A DNA stretch of 64,000 bases from Eubacterium sp. Lineage in GTDB: Bacteria; Bacillota; Clostridia; Lachnospirales; Lachnospiraceae. Below are positions 49,548 through 58,881 of this stretch, piece by piece. Within the stretch, counting starts at the first letter, position 1, and each line of letters opens with the position of its first letter. The notes beneath the pieces are model-generated. The model was not told the DNA's origin and did not search any database. It was given only the letters and a program-made list of their open reading frames with translations. Location: the NCBI GenBank assembly GCA_022764165.1, contig JALERM010000116.1:1-64000 (forward strand). Direction: 5' to 3'. The position numbers were made by a program, and so were the translations under genes.

Positions 49548-51086
49548 ATGATGGGAAGAAAAGAAAAAACAATTTTAGTGACAATCATTGCAAATATCAT
49601 TTTGATTATCCTGAGATTCTTTCTTGCAGATATTTCGGGGAGTATTGGTCTTGCGGCAAATGCATACCATTCTTTCACCGATTTATTTGTAACAAGTGTT
49701 GTATTTGCAGGACTTATGATTGCAAGATTCTGTGGAGAAAAAGCAAGAAATATATCAAGAAAAATGGAACATATCCTGGCAATTTTTGTATCAATATTCA
49801 TTTTTTATATGGGAATTGAGATTTTATCTGATGCACTCAGTGGAGAACAGACAGAATTAAAATATGTTCCGTTTGTTGCAGCCGGAGCTTTTGTAGGTGT
49901 TGTGATTAATTATTTTATGGCACGGTACAAGATTTATGTTGGCGAGCAGACCGGATCGGAAAGTCTTAAAGCAGATGGATACCATTCCAAAATGGATATG
50001 TATTGTGGGATTGCCGTGTTAGTGGGTGTAATTGGTTCCTTGTTTGGAATGCCGGATCTGGACAAACTGGCAGCTATTGTAGCAATGGTTCTTCTGATGA
50101 TTTCCGGGTATGAAATTTTAACCGAAAATATTCGGGCATTGATGCACCCGGATGCGGTGGAAGAACATGGACATTATAATCATGGATTTCATGAAAATAA
50201 AAAGATGGCAGCAGGTATGTGTGCTGTAATGCTCATCTCATATTTGTTATCTGGAATATATACCGTAAAACTGGATGAGGAAGGTGTAGTCAGAAGATTT
50301 GGGAAAATTACCAAGGACGTTTCACCAGGTATTCATTACAGACTACCCAGTCCAATTGAAGAAGTTTCAATTGTAAATACAGGAGAGGTTCAGAGAATTG
50401 AAACAGGCATTCAGGAATTGCTTACAGGAGATACCAATCTGGTAAATATAAATTTATCAGTGCATTATCGGATTAATGATGCAACGGCATATTTACTGAA
50501 TGTGAATAACATAGACACTCTGATACAGTCAGCTGCATCAACAAGCATTCGTCAGATTGTAGGAACCAGTAAAATAGATGATATTTTAACAGATGGTAAA
50601 GAACAGATGGAAGCTGCTGCCAGGGATTCACTCAGTCAGACATTGAACAAGAGTGACTCAGGGATCGAGATTGTGAATGTTCAGCTTATCCAAGCTGATC
50701 CACCTGAAAGTGTATTATCCAGTTTTCAGGATCTTGCGACTGCAAGGCAGGATAAGAGCATTTACATAAATGAAGCACTGTCTTATAAAAATACGATAGT
50801 ACCACAGGCAAATGCTGATGCATATAAGATTGTGTCAGAGGCTGAAAGTTATAAAGAAGATAAAATTCAGACAGCCAAAGGAGATGCTGCTTTATTTGCC
50901 CAAAAAGAAAATGCGTACTCTAAATCGAAAAAAGTAACAAAGTTCCGTTTATATCTGGAAGCGATGGAAAAAGTACTTCCGGATGCACAGAAACTTCTGC
51001 TCGGTGCGGATGTAAATGTGAATAATGCAGAACTTTGGATTGGAAATAATACAAATTCAGGAAACCAGGAGGATAATGCAAATTGA
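49548..51086 (+). CDS. Cation diffusion facilitator fused to an SPFH/HflK-like domain
   Basis: Residues 1-200 form a CDF transporter membrane domain with two HxxxD sites, AYHSFTDLF near 41 and DGYHSKMDMY near 147. Where CDF proteins have a cytoplasmic dimer domain, a His-rich linker (EEHGHYNHGFHENKK, about 205-220) leads to a further membrane helix and then an SPFH domain: GVVRRFGKITKDVSPGIHYR near 248 and a coiled-coil NEAL...PQANADAYKIVSEA near 412. The whole is 512 residues, 10 bases after the foldase. I know of no described CDF-SPFH fusion. Confidence 0.85.
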   Translation: MMGRKEKTILVTIIANIILIILRFFLADISGSIGLAANAYHSFTDLFVTSVVFAGLMIARFCGEKARNISRKMEHILAIFVSIFIFYMGIEILSDALSGEQTELKYVPFVAAGAFVGVVINYFMARYKIYVGEQTGSESLKADGYHSKMDMYCGIAVLVGVIGSLFGMPDLDKLAAIVAMVLLMISGYEILTENIRALMHPDAVEEHGHYNHGFHENKKMAAGMCAVMLISYLLSGIYTVKLDEEGVVRRFGKITKDVSPGIHYRLPSPIEEVSIVNTGEVQRIETGIQELLTGDTNLVNINLSVHYRINDATAYLLNVNNIDTLIQSAASTSIRQIVGTSKIDDILTDGKEQMEAAARDSLSQTLNKSDSGIEIVNVQLIQADPPESVLSSFQDLATARQDKSIYINEALSYKNTIVPQANADAYKIVSEAESYKEDKIQTAKGDAALFAQKENAYSKSKKVTKFRLYLEAMEKVLPDAQKLLLGADVNVNNAELWIGNNTNSGNQEDNAN

Positions 51087-51991
51087 GAAAAATACCTAAA
51101 CAAGTAGTAATCGGAACAGGGCTTATAGCAATTCTTTTTGTGGCAACTTTAATGGTATATAAAGTGGATGTAACTGAATATGCAGTTGTAACGCAATTCG
51201 GAAATCCTGTAAATGTAAATGAAAATCCTGGACTGAAAGTAAAACTTCCAGATCCGGTTCAGTCTGTGCAGAAGCTGGATAAGAGAGTTCAGGTATATCA
51301 GACTAATTCCATAGAACTTCTGACATTAGATAAGAAAAGTGTGTCATTAGATTATTATGGAGCATGGAAAATAACAGATCCTGTTTTGTATCTGAAAACG
51401 GTGAAAGATCAGATCGGAGCAGAAGCCAGACTTACAGATGTTTTCTCTTCCAGTCTGGGTGTCCAGCTTGGTAAGTACAATCTGGAGCAGCTGGTAAATA
51501 CCAATGCAGAAGAACTGCAGCTTGATACGGTGATAACAGATGCTGTTACCTATGCCAAAGAAAAAGCAGCAGAATATGGCATTGAAGTTGTGGATGCACA
51601 GATTCGTGTATTAAATTTTCCAGAAGCCAACAAGCAGAGTGTTTATGACAGAATGAGTGCTGAACGTGAGCAGATGGCTCAGAAATACAGAGCAGAAGGA
51701 AGTGAAGAGGCAGCTAAAATACGTGCTGATGCAGAAAAAGAACAAAAGCTGATTCTTGCGGAGGCATATCAGCAGGAACAGCAGATTAAAGGTGAAGGTG
51801 ATGCGGAGGCCATTCGGATTTATGGAGAAGCATACCAAAAAGATCCTGAGTTTTATGAATTTATCCGTACACTGGAAACTTATGAGAAAACAATAGATGG
51901 TAACACAACACTGATTTTGCCGTCAACAGCAGAGATACTGAAATATTTAAGTGGAAGCACAGATGGGGCGGAAGGAGAGAATGCTGAATGA
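51083..51991 (+). CDS. hflC: HflC-like SPFH protein
   Basis: TTG 51083 overlaps the fusion gene's TGA (TTGA) behind AGGAGG. The 302 residues have an N-terminal membrane helix and an SPFH domain (TEYAVVTQFGNPV near 28; YGAWKITDPVLYL near 91) followed by an Ala/Glu coiled coil (RAEGSEEAAKIRADAEKE). HflC normally partners HflK around FtsH; no ftsH gene is in the island. Confidence 0.9.
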   Translation: MRKIPKQVVIGTGLIAILFVATLMVYKVDVTEYAVVTQFGNPVNVNENPGLKVKLPDPVQSVQKLDKRVQVYQTNSIELLTLDKKSVSLDYYGAWKITDPVLYLKTVKDQIGAEARLTDVFSSSLGVQLGKYNLEQLVNTNAEELQLDTVITDAVTYAKEKAAEYGIEVVDAQIRVLNFPEANKQSVYDRMSAEREQMAQKYRAEGSEEAAKIRADAEKEQKLILAEAYQQEQQIKGEGDAEAIRIYGEAYQKDPEFYEFIRTLETYEKTIDGNTTLILPSTAEILKYLSGSTDGAEGENAE

Positions 51992-53091
51992 AAATACCAT
52001 TAAAAAGAATAAAATCCACCTCAAAAAGTGATGAAACACAAAATCCTGAGAAAAAGAGATTTCGATTCAGATTAAAGAAAATTAAAATGCCGCATGAAAA
52101 TGAAGTGGTAAAAGATCTTAAGGGTGCATTCGGACATATTAATCCCAAAAAGATAATTGGTATTATGGGGATTTCTATTGTCGCAATCTATTTTCTGACA
52201 GGAATTTATATAGTAAATCCAGGTGAACAGGCTGTTGTAAGAAGGTTTGGCAGTATCAGCAGCCAGTCTGTAGGAGAAGGTCTGCATTACAGATTTCCAT
52301 GGCCAATAGATGAAGTACAGAAAGTCAATGTCTCAGAAGTTCGAAGAGCAGATGTTGGAATGTCACTGCCGGAACATATTCACCAGCCAGATGAAGAACC
52401 ACAGGCGATTCAGCTTTTAACAGGAGATGAAAATATTATAACGACACAGGCAATTGTTCATTATAAAGTCAGTGATGCAGCAAAATTTCTTTATAATGTA
52501 AATGGAAATAATGAACAGCTGGTAAGATACAGTGTCGAGGCAGCACTTGTCAGGCTGATGGCAAATACAGCGGTTGATGATATTTTAAGTACAGAAAAGA
52601 CTGCTGCACAGAATGAGATACTGAAATTTGCACAGGAAGAATTGAACAGGTATGATACGGGAATTCAGATCACAGCATTTAATATTCAGGAAATTGTACC
52701 ACCGGATACAGTATCAGCAGCATTTTTGGACGTAACAACTGCAAAAGAAGAAAAAGAAACAGCTATCAATGAAGCAAATGGATATTATAATAGTCTGATT
52801 CCTCAGGCCAGAGCGGACGCAAGTGCATTGATATCTAATGCGGAAGCATATAAAGAAGAACAGATTGCAAAAGCAACTGGTGATACTGAGAAGTTTTTAA
52901 GTATGCTGACAGAATATAAAAATAATTCAAAAATATATTCGGAAGATACAACGAAATACAGACTTTTACTGGAAACAATGGATAAAATACTTCCACTTGT
53001 GAAAATGTATATTGTCGATTCAGCGGATGGAAATGTAGATCTGAAATTATATGATTCTGCATTATCCGGAAATATTTCTGTGACAGAATAA
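51988..53091 (+). CDS. hflK: HflK-like SPFH protein
   Basis: ATG 51988 overlaps the hflC stop (ATGA). The 367 residues have a basic cytoplasmic start, a membrane helix (GIMGISIVAIYFLTGIYI near 52) and an SPFH domain with NPGEQAVVRRFGSI and GEGLHYRFPWPIDEV near 73-110, the HflK signature. It is the third SPFH domain in a row. Three translationally coupled genes should yield a mixed membrane assembly. Confidence 0.9.
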   Translation: MKIPLKRIKSTSKSDETQNPEKKRFRFRLKKIKMPHENEVVKDLKGAFGHINPKKIIGIMGISIVAIYFLTGIYIVNPGEQAVVRRFGSISSQSVGEGLHYRFPWPIDEVQKVNVSEVRRADVGMSLPEHIHQPDEEPQAIQLLTGDENIITTQAIVHYKVSDAAKFLYNVNGNNEQLVRYSVEAALVRLMANTAVDDILSTEKTAAQNEILKFAQEELNRYDTGIQITAFNIQEIVPPDTVSAAFLDVTTAKEEKETAINEANGYYNSLIPQARADASALISNAEAYKEEQIAKATGDTEKFLSMLTEYKNNSKIYSEDTTKYRLLLETMDKILPLVKMYIVDSADGNVDLKLYDSALSGNISVTE

Positions 53092-53169
53092 AATAGAGAA
53101 ACAGTGCATTTGGCAAAAAACGAATTATAAATGCACTGTTTTTCGAGTGTTAATGAATGGGTGTGAAAA

Positions 53170-53403
53170 ATGGAAAAAAGGTTTTTCTTATTATATTTAC
53201 CAGCCGGAACATCTGCACAAATGATCTGTGTGGAAATCCGAAAAATATATGGTGTGGAATTTGTGGATTTTGAAAAAGAAACGAATATCCTTACGATAGT
53301 AGCCTTAAAGAAAAATATGGAAAGAATCATATATGCTTCCGGTATCATTCTTAAAATTCTGAATGACAGGATTACCATGCAAGAATACAGAACGTTAAAG
53401 TGA
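53170..53403 (+). CDS. Small protein, possibly a Cys-less HMA-like fold
   Basis: The 77 residues suggest a β-α-β-β-α order (FFLLYLPAG, MICVEIRKIYGVEFV, TNILTIVALKKNMERII) like an HMA domain, but with no CxxC. It lies between the SPFH genes and a two-component system. It could be a regulatory relic of a metallochaperone or an unrelated small protein; I lean to the former only weakly. Confidence 0.45.
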   Translation: MEKRFFLLYLPAGTSAQMICVEIRKIYGVEFVDFEKETNILTIVALKKNMERIIYASGIILKILNDRITMQEYRTLK

Positions 53404-53430
53404 AATAAAAAATATACGGAAGGTGAACTT

Positions 53431-54117
53431 ATGAAACAGTCAAAAAAAATATTAATTGTAGATGACGAGAAAAAAATCACAGAGGTACTTCAGGCTTATC
53501 TGGAAAAAGCCGGATATCTGACTGCTGTTGCCTATGATGGAAGAAATGCCATAAAGCTGGCAGAAACAGAGTTACCGGATCTGATCCTGCTTGATTTAAT
53601 GCTGCCAGATATTATGGGAAAAGAAGTGTGCCAGGTTATCCATCAGAAAAAAGATATTCCGATTATTATGCTTACTGCAAAAGTGGATGAAAGTGACATG
53701 ATCGCAGGACTGCAATGCGGTGCAGATGACTATATTGTAAAGCCTTTCAGTCCCAGAAATGTTATTGCAAGGGTGGAGGCAGTATTAAGACGGGTGGAAA
53801 GAAGCCAGCCGGAAATATTGAAAATTGGAACTGATTATTTAGATGTTAATTTTCAGGCACACAGTATAAAAAAGAATAATGAAGAACTTCATCTTACACC
53901 TACGGAATACAATATTTTTGAATTGCTGGTAAAATCACCGGGACGTGCATTCACGAGAGAGCAGATTATTGATTTTGCTTTGAAAGATGAATTTGATGGA
54001 TATGACAGAAGTGTTGATACTTATATAAAATATCTCAGACAGAAAATTGAACCAGATCCAAAATCACCACAATATATTGTTACGATATATGGTGTTGGAT
54101 ATAAATTTGTACCATAA
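53431..54117 (+). CDS. OmpR-family response regulator
   Basis: The 228 residues have a complete receiver (acidic VDDE near 10, phospho-Asp in LLDLMLPD near 53, Thr in MLTAK near 81, Lys in VKPF near 104) and a winged-helix output domain ending IYGVGYKFVP. AAGGTG precedes the ATG. It is paired with the kinase 9 bases downstream and likely controls the envelope genes of the island. Confidence 0.94.
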   Translation: MKQSKKILIVDDEKKITEVLQAYLEKAGYLTAVAYDGRNAIKLAETELPDLILLDLMLPDIMGKEVCQVIHQKKDIPIIMLTAKVDESDMIAGLQCGADDYIVKPFSPRNVIARVEAVLRRVERSQPEILKIGTDYLDVNFQAHSIKKNNEELHLTPTEYNIFELLVKSPGRAFTREQIIDFALKDEFDGYDRSVDTYIKYLRQKIEPDPKSPQYIVTIYGVGYKFVP

Positions 54118-54126
54118 GGAGCAAAG

Positions 54127-55515
54127 ATGAAAACAATAAAAGGCAGGCTTATATTTTCGTATTCTTTTATTTCCATTGTTATTCTTTTATCTCTGGCGCT
54201 ATTTTATACAGTTTCCATGGAAAATGTGTTCAGCGGATATGCAAAAGAACAGCTTGATGAAAAAATGCGAACTGTCGTTGAACAAATGAAAGGAGTTTAT
54301 CAGAAAGACAAACAAAAATACGAAACGACAGGGGTTGAAATTGTTGGAAATGCAGCTTTACAAAATGGCCTTTTGGTACGGCTTCAGACGCTGGATGGTG
54401 AATTAGACTGGGATATCCGGACACATAAGGAAGAGGAATGTCAGCTTACACTTCAACATGCAGAAAGTAATATGCACAGCCGTTATATTAAATTTGAAGG
54501 TTCCTATCAGGAAAAAGAATATTTGCTTGAATCAGATGGAGTTCAGACCGGAAAACTGACAATCGGATATTATGGACCGTATTCTTATACAGATGGAGAA
54601 ATCCGACTTTTGGGAACATTAAATCGATTTCTGATTTTACTGTCCGGTATATTCATTTTTGTGGCAGTTATACTTGGTGTTATTATGTCAAAAAAACTGA
54701 CAAAACCAATCTCTGATGTTACCAGATCTGCGGCTGAGATTTCAAAAGGAAAATTCGGGGTACAGATTCAGGAAAAGAGCTCCATAGATGAAACGCAGAG
54801 TTTAATAACTGCAATTAACGAAATGTCTGCCGCTTTGGAAAAAGAAGAAATACAAAAACGTCAGATTTCATCAGATGTGGCTCATGAGCTTCGGACACCA
54901 TTAACCAACCTGCAGCTGCATCTGGAAGCGATGCTGGATGGAATATGGGAACCGACAACTGAACGATTGGAGAGCTGTTATGAGGAAATTCTGCGACTGA
55001 TCCATATTGTCCGTCAGCTGCAGGAATTATATGTACTGGAAAATCAAAGAGAACCGCTGCGTTTGGAATCATTTGATTTTAGCAGCTTGTGTGAAAAATT
55101 ATGCTGGAGCTTTGAACCGAAACTCCAGGAAAAAAATCTGAAACTGACACTATGTACCAGATCGGGAGATATGTTGTGTGGAGACCGTCAGAGAATTCAG
55201 CAGTGTATGACAAACCTGGTAGCAAATGCAATCAAATATGCAGAAACCGGAAGCAGTATACGCATTATTTATAAACAGATGACGGATTCAGTCCTGATCC
55301 AGGTTCAGAATAAAGGAAATATCATACCGAAAGATGCTTTAGAGCATCTGTTTGAACGGTTTTACCGAGTTGATAAATCCAGAAACACAAAGACTGGAGG
55401 AATGGGCATTGGTCTTTCTATCACAAAAGCTATTGTGGAAAGGCATAATGGACGAATATGGGCATCCAGTGATGAAACAAACGGAACTGTTTTTTCTATA
55501 GAATTACCGAAATAG
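54127..55515 (+). CDS. Sensor histidine kinase
   Basis: The 462 residues have two membrane helices (near 10-30 and 160-185) flanking a 130-residue extracellular sensor, a HAMP linker (KKLTKPISDV), the H-box VAHELRTPLTN near 253, the N-box NLVANAIKYAE near 362 and the G-box GGMGIGLSI near 423. Its signal is unknown; the neighbours suggest metal or cell-wall stress. Confidence 0.94.
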   Translation: MKTIKGRLIFSYSFISIVILLSLALFYTVSMENVFSGYAKEQLDEKMRTVVEQMKGVYQKDKQKYETTGVEIVGNAALQNGLLVRLQTLDGELDWDIRTHKEEECQLTLQHAESNMHSRYIKFEGSYQEKEYLLESDGVQTGKLTIGYYGPYSYTDGEIRLLGTLNRFLILLSGIFIFVAVILGVIMSKKLTKPISDVTRSAAEISKGKFGVQIQEKSSIDETQSLITAINEMSAALEKEEIQKRQISSDVAHELRTPLTNLQLHLEAMLDGIWEPTTERLESCYEEILRLIHIVRQLQELYVLENQREPLRLESFDFSSLCEKLCWSFEPKLQEKNLKLTLCTRSGDMLCGDRQRIQQCMTNLVANAIKYAETGSSIRIIYKQMTDSVLIQVQNKGNIIPKDALEHLFERFYRVDKSRNTKTGGMGIGLSITKAIVERHNGRIWASSDETNGTVFSIELPK

Positions 55516-55558
55516 CAGTATGAAATTAAAATATGGGGAGATAAAAGGAGCATTGAAA

Positions 55559-57040
55559 ATGAGTGAACGAAAGAAGAGAGGAGAACAAAGACAACCAACA
55601 AACAGAAAAGGGAAGAGGAAGCAGAAGTTAAAATTCATTTTATCTATAAGCATCCTGCTGATGATCGTTTTGACCGTGGGATTTGTCGCATATGAGATCG
55701 TAACAGATACACAGACAATGGGTTGTAAAACATTTGTCTATGGACAGAATGTATCCCGTCTCACACCAGATCAGGCAACAGAAAAAATAAATACGGCTTT
55801 TGAAGATAAAACGGTTTCTTTTTATGAGAATGGAAAGAGTGTTTATACGGTTTCATTAAGAGAACTGGGATATTCGCTTAATACACAGACATTAGAAACA
55901 GAACTGTTTAAACTGAAGAAAGAAATATGGAAGAAAAGAACAATATTTGAGCCTAGAGAAGATTGGAAAATTCCATATGAAATTGTCAGGGATGATAACC
56001 GATTATCTGAGACACTCTCAGCGGAGCATTTTACAGCAGATACAGAGCGAATCAGTTCTGAAGATGCCTATATAAAATATGACGATACAAGCAAAAAATT
56101 TATTATTGTTGATGCAGTGCAGGGCAATCAGATTGATCCAAACCGATTATTGCAGTACACATCCGATTGTATCCAAAGAAATCTGGAAGAGGATTTTTCC
56201 AGAAAGGCGATATCTGTAGATATAAATGAAAATACATACAGTCAGGCTGCTGTTACAGCATCATCTGAAGAACTGCTCAGTCGTTTATCAGAACTAAACA
56301 CGAATATAGAAAAATATAATAATACTTCAATTACTTATCTGTTTGGTGATGTAACAGAAACAATTGATTCTGCAACGATCAATTCCTGGATGGTCATTTC
56401 AGGGGACAAAGTTGAAATTGACTCTGATAAAGTCAGAGCGTATATAGAAAGTCTGGCAAGTGAATACAACACAATATATGTGCCAAGATCTTTCTATACA
56501 TCCAATGGTCAGACTGTAACAATAAGTAATAATGAGTATGGCTTTCGCATTGACCAGGATGCCGAATTCGAACAGCTTTGTGCAGATCTGCAAAGCGGAA
56601 CAACCATTCAGCGTTCACCAATTTATGAAAAAGAAGGTCTGTCACGAAATGGAACAGATGATCTGAATGGAAGCTATATAGAAGTCAGTCTGGAACAGCA
56701 ACATCTCTGGCTGTATAAAAACGGAGTACTTGTGACAGACACAGACGTAATCAGCGGACTTCCAACAGAAGATCGTGCAACTTATACGGGTGCTTATGCG
56801 ATTGCTTATAAAGCAAGTCCATTCACACTGTCCAGTGACATTTATGGATATGAAGTTCCGGTTACATACTGGATGCCATTTGTATATGGACAGGGACTGC
56901 ATGATGCGGACTGGCAGCCGGAATTTGGAGGAGACGTATATAAAACAAACGGAAGTCATGGATGTATAAATCTGCCGCCTGATCAGGCAGAAGTGATATA
57001 CAATGCGATTGATGGTGGATATCCGATCATTCTATATTAG
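55559..57040 (+). CDS. L,D-transpeptidase (YkuD) with peptidoglycan-binding-like domain
   Basis: ATG 55559 follows AAAAGGAG; the upstream in-frame ATG 55520 is weaker. Residues 20-45 are a membrane anchor (ILSISILLMIVLTVGF), then about 300 residues of PG_binding_4-like repeats and a C-terminal YkuD domain with the catalytic SHGCINLPP near 470. It makes 3-3 cross-links resistant to many beta-lactams, and being encoded 44 bases after the kinase it is a probable target of that system. Confidence 0.92.
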   Translation: MSERKKRGEQRQPTNRKGKRKQKLKFILSISILLMIVLTVGFVAYEIVTDTQTMGCKTFVYGQNVSRLTPDQATEKINTAFEDKTVSFYENGKSVYTVSLRELGYSLNTQTLETELFKLKKEIWKKRTIFEPREDWKIPYEIVRDDNRLSETLSAEHFTADTERISSEDAYIKYDDTSKKFIIVDAVQGNQIDPNRLLQYTSDCIQRNLEEDFSRKAISVDINENTYSQAAVTASSEELLSRLSELNTNIEKYNNTSITYLFGDVTETIDSATINSWMVISGDKVEIDSDKVRAYIESLASEYNTIYVPRSFYTSNGQTVTISNNEYGFRIDQDAEFEQLCADLQSGTTIQRSPIYEKEGLSRNGTDDLNGSYIEVSLEQQHLWLYKNGVLVTDTDVISGLPTEDRATYTGAYAIAYKASPFTLSSDIYGYEVPVTYWMPFVYGQGLHDADWQPEFGGDVYKTNGSHGCINLPPDQAEVIYNAIDGGYPIILY

Positions 57041-58082
57041 GGGGGGGGAATCAAATATAAAATCAAAGGAACAGGGAGTACCATATTTTTTTCTGATCAA
57101 TAATATAAAAGTTATCTTGATCTTTTTGGTAGTCTTTAATCATATTATTGCATTTCAGCTTGTAAAAGTGAATCCGGCAGTGCGTCAGTTGTGGTATGCT
57201 ATCACGGTTTTTCATATGCCAGCTTTCATTTTTGTTTCAGGATTTTTGTCAAAAAGTAAACAAAATGTACTGAAAAATATTCAGAACCTGTTGGTTCCAT
57301 ATATTCTGGGATATAGTTTTACATGGGCAGTCAAGGTATGGCTTGGTTATAACATGGATTATGATATCTTGCGCCCTTCCGGAACCGTTATGTGGTATGT
57401 ATTGGCACTATTTGTTTACAGACTTATCATAGAGGCTTTTGGAAGAATAAGATTTATTGTTCCACTAAGTATTATATTTTCATTGTGGGCCGGAACAAGA
57501 AATGAATTTTCCACATACCTGTCAGCTTCCAGAATAGTTGTGTTTTTTCCGTTTTTTGTAGCTGGATATTTATGGAAAAGCCAATATATCACAGTATTAA
57601 GAAACTTCAGGAGAAAATGGATCTTAATGAGTCTGACTCTGATTTTGCTGTATCTGATGACAGCATATATGCTGGGAAATAATCTTCCGGTAGATATATT
57701 CAGGGGAAATCATTCCTACAGGGCAAGTAATATCAGTGAGATGGAAGGAATGCTTATTCGGTTATTTACATATTTAGCCTCGTTTTTAATGATAATTTCG
57801 TTACTTGCAATTATTCCTGACAGAAATTTGTTTCTTACTTTTATTGGAAGCGGGCGAAGAACAATGGGAATATATTTCTTCCACTATCCGATGCAGATTG
57901 CAATGAACAGTTTCCAGATCTTAAAAATACCGCTGTTATTGAATGTGGGAAGTTTATTTCTGATTTCTTTACTGATGGTTTTAATTTTAGGAAGTGTTCC
58001 TGTAAATTGGGCATATAATCATGTGCTGAGATTAATCAACATTATGTTTTTTAAAGAAAAGGCATGGTGTACTGACGAATAA
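57003..58082 (+). CDS. Acyltransferase 3 family membrane protein
   Basis: The protein has about ten membrane helices and the family start INNIKVILIFLVVFNHII with its conserved His near residue 47, then HMPAFIFVSGF near 73 and FFHYPMQ near 300. Such enzymes O-acylate cell-wall or surface sugars. The 5' end is unsettled: ATG 57003 lies inside the preceding gene and reads through the G9 tract, while ATA 57057 lies 8 bases after the tract. Modification of wall polymers fits the neighbouring transpeptidase. Confidence 0.82.
   Translation: MRLMVDIRSFYIRGGESNIKSKEQGVPYFFLINNIKVILIFLVVFNHIIAFQLVKVNPAVRQLWYAITVFHMPAFIFVSGFLSKSKQNVLKNIQNLLVPYILGYSFTWAVKVWLGYNMDYDILRPSGTVMWYVLALFVYRLIIEAFGRIRFIVPLSIIFSLWAGTRNEFSTYLSASRIVVFFPFFVAGYLWKSQYITVLRNFRRKWILMSLTLILLYLMTAYMLGNNLPVDIFRGNHSYRASNISEMEGMLIRLFTYLASFLMIISLLAIIPDRNLFLTFIGSGRRTMGIYFFHYPMQIAMNSFQILKIPLLLNVGSLFLISLLMVLILGSVPVNWAYNHVLRLINIMFFKEKAWCTDE
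57040..57048 (+). repeat. G9 homopolymer at the junction of two genes
   Basis: Nine G follow the TA of the L,D-transpeptidase TAG stop, sharing its last base. It lies in the 5' part of the acyltransferase frame. A tract of this length can slip during replication and could change either the frame from ATG 57003 or the strength of the ribosome site for a start at 57057. Confidence 0.75.
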
Positions 58083-58101
58083 CTTCTGAAAGAAAATATA
58101 T

Positions 58102-58815
58102 ATGTGTGATAACGACTATAATATCCTGTTCTATACGGAAAAGGATATGCACATTGAAATCAAAAAACAAATAAAATCATGCTATGTAACCACTGTTTAT
58201 GAGTGCCTGAAGAAATTGAGTTTATTTCATTTCGATATTATAGTAATTGGCAGTACTGATTCTCTGGATCTTACCGCAGAAATAATTTCAACAATAAGAA
58301 TAATCACATATACGCCAGTTATTGCTTTAACAGAAAATCCGTTGCGGCATAAAAAGACTCTTATACATGCAGGTGCAGATTCTGTATTTGATATTAATAT
58401 TGGAAAAGAAGAATTAGAACTGCATATTTTTTCGTTAACTCGAAGATATTTAGAATGGGCAAGAAAAGCAGAAGATAAGAAAAAAGAATTAAACATCAGA
58501 GAAGGAAAATTGTTAATATCCAGAGAGTTACATAAGACATATTGGAACCAAACCGAATTGAATCTCAATAAAAAAGAATATGATTTTCTCTACCTGCTTG
58601 CGTCATCGCCTAGGAGAATTTATACATTTGAACAGATCTACCAGATTGTCTGGAAAGATTATCCTGTTGGTGATATAAAAAATATTATTTGGTGTCTGGT
58701 TAAAAGATTGAGAAAAAAGCTGAATACCATTGAAGATGGTGCCGGAAACTGCATTGTCAGTGTGCGAGAGGTAGGATACAAATTTGAATTGAATAATGAA
58801 AATGAAAAACAGTAA
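58102..58815 (+). CDS. Atypical response-regulator-like protein
   Basis: The 237 residues have a receiver-like first half (DIIVIGSTDSLDL) in which the phospho-acceptor Asp is replaced by Gly, and a C-terminal OmpR-type winged helix (LNLNKKEYDFLYLLASSPRR, IVSVREVGYKFEL). It should act without phosphorylation. It is the last gene of the island and may regulate it or its mobility. Confidence 0.82.
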   Translation: MCDNDYNILFYTEKDMHIEIKKQIKSCYVTTVYECLKKLSLFHFDIIVIGSTDSLDLTAEIISTIRIITYTPVIALTENPLRHKKTLIHAGADSVFDINIGKEELELHIFSLTRRYLEWARKAEDKKKELNIREGKLLISRELHKTYWNQTELNLNKKEYDFLYLLASSPRRIYTFEQIYQIVWKDYPVGDIKNIIWCLVKRLRKKLNTIEDGAGNCIVSVREVGYKFELNNENEKQ

Positions 58816-58881
58816 GGCGAATGATCCGTAAAAAGATTGTTCGTCTTATTTTTATTTATTCTGGAAAGAAGGTGATAAAAA

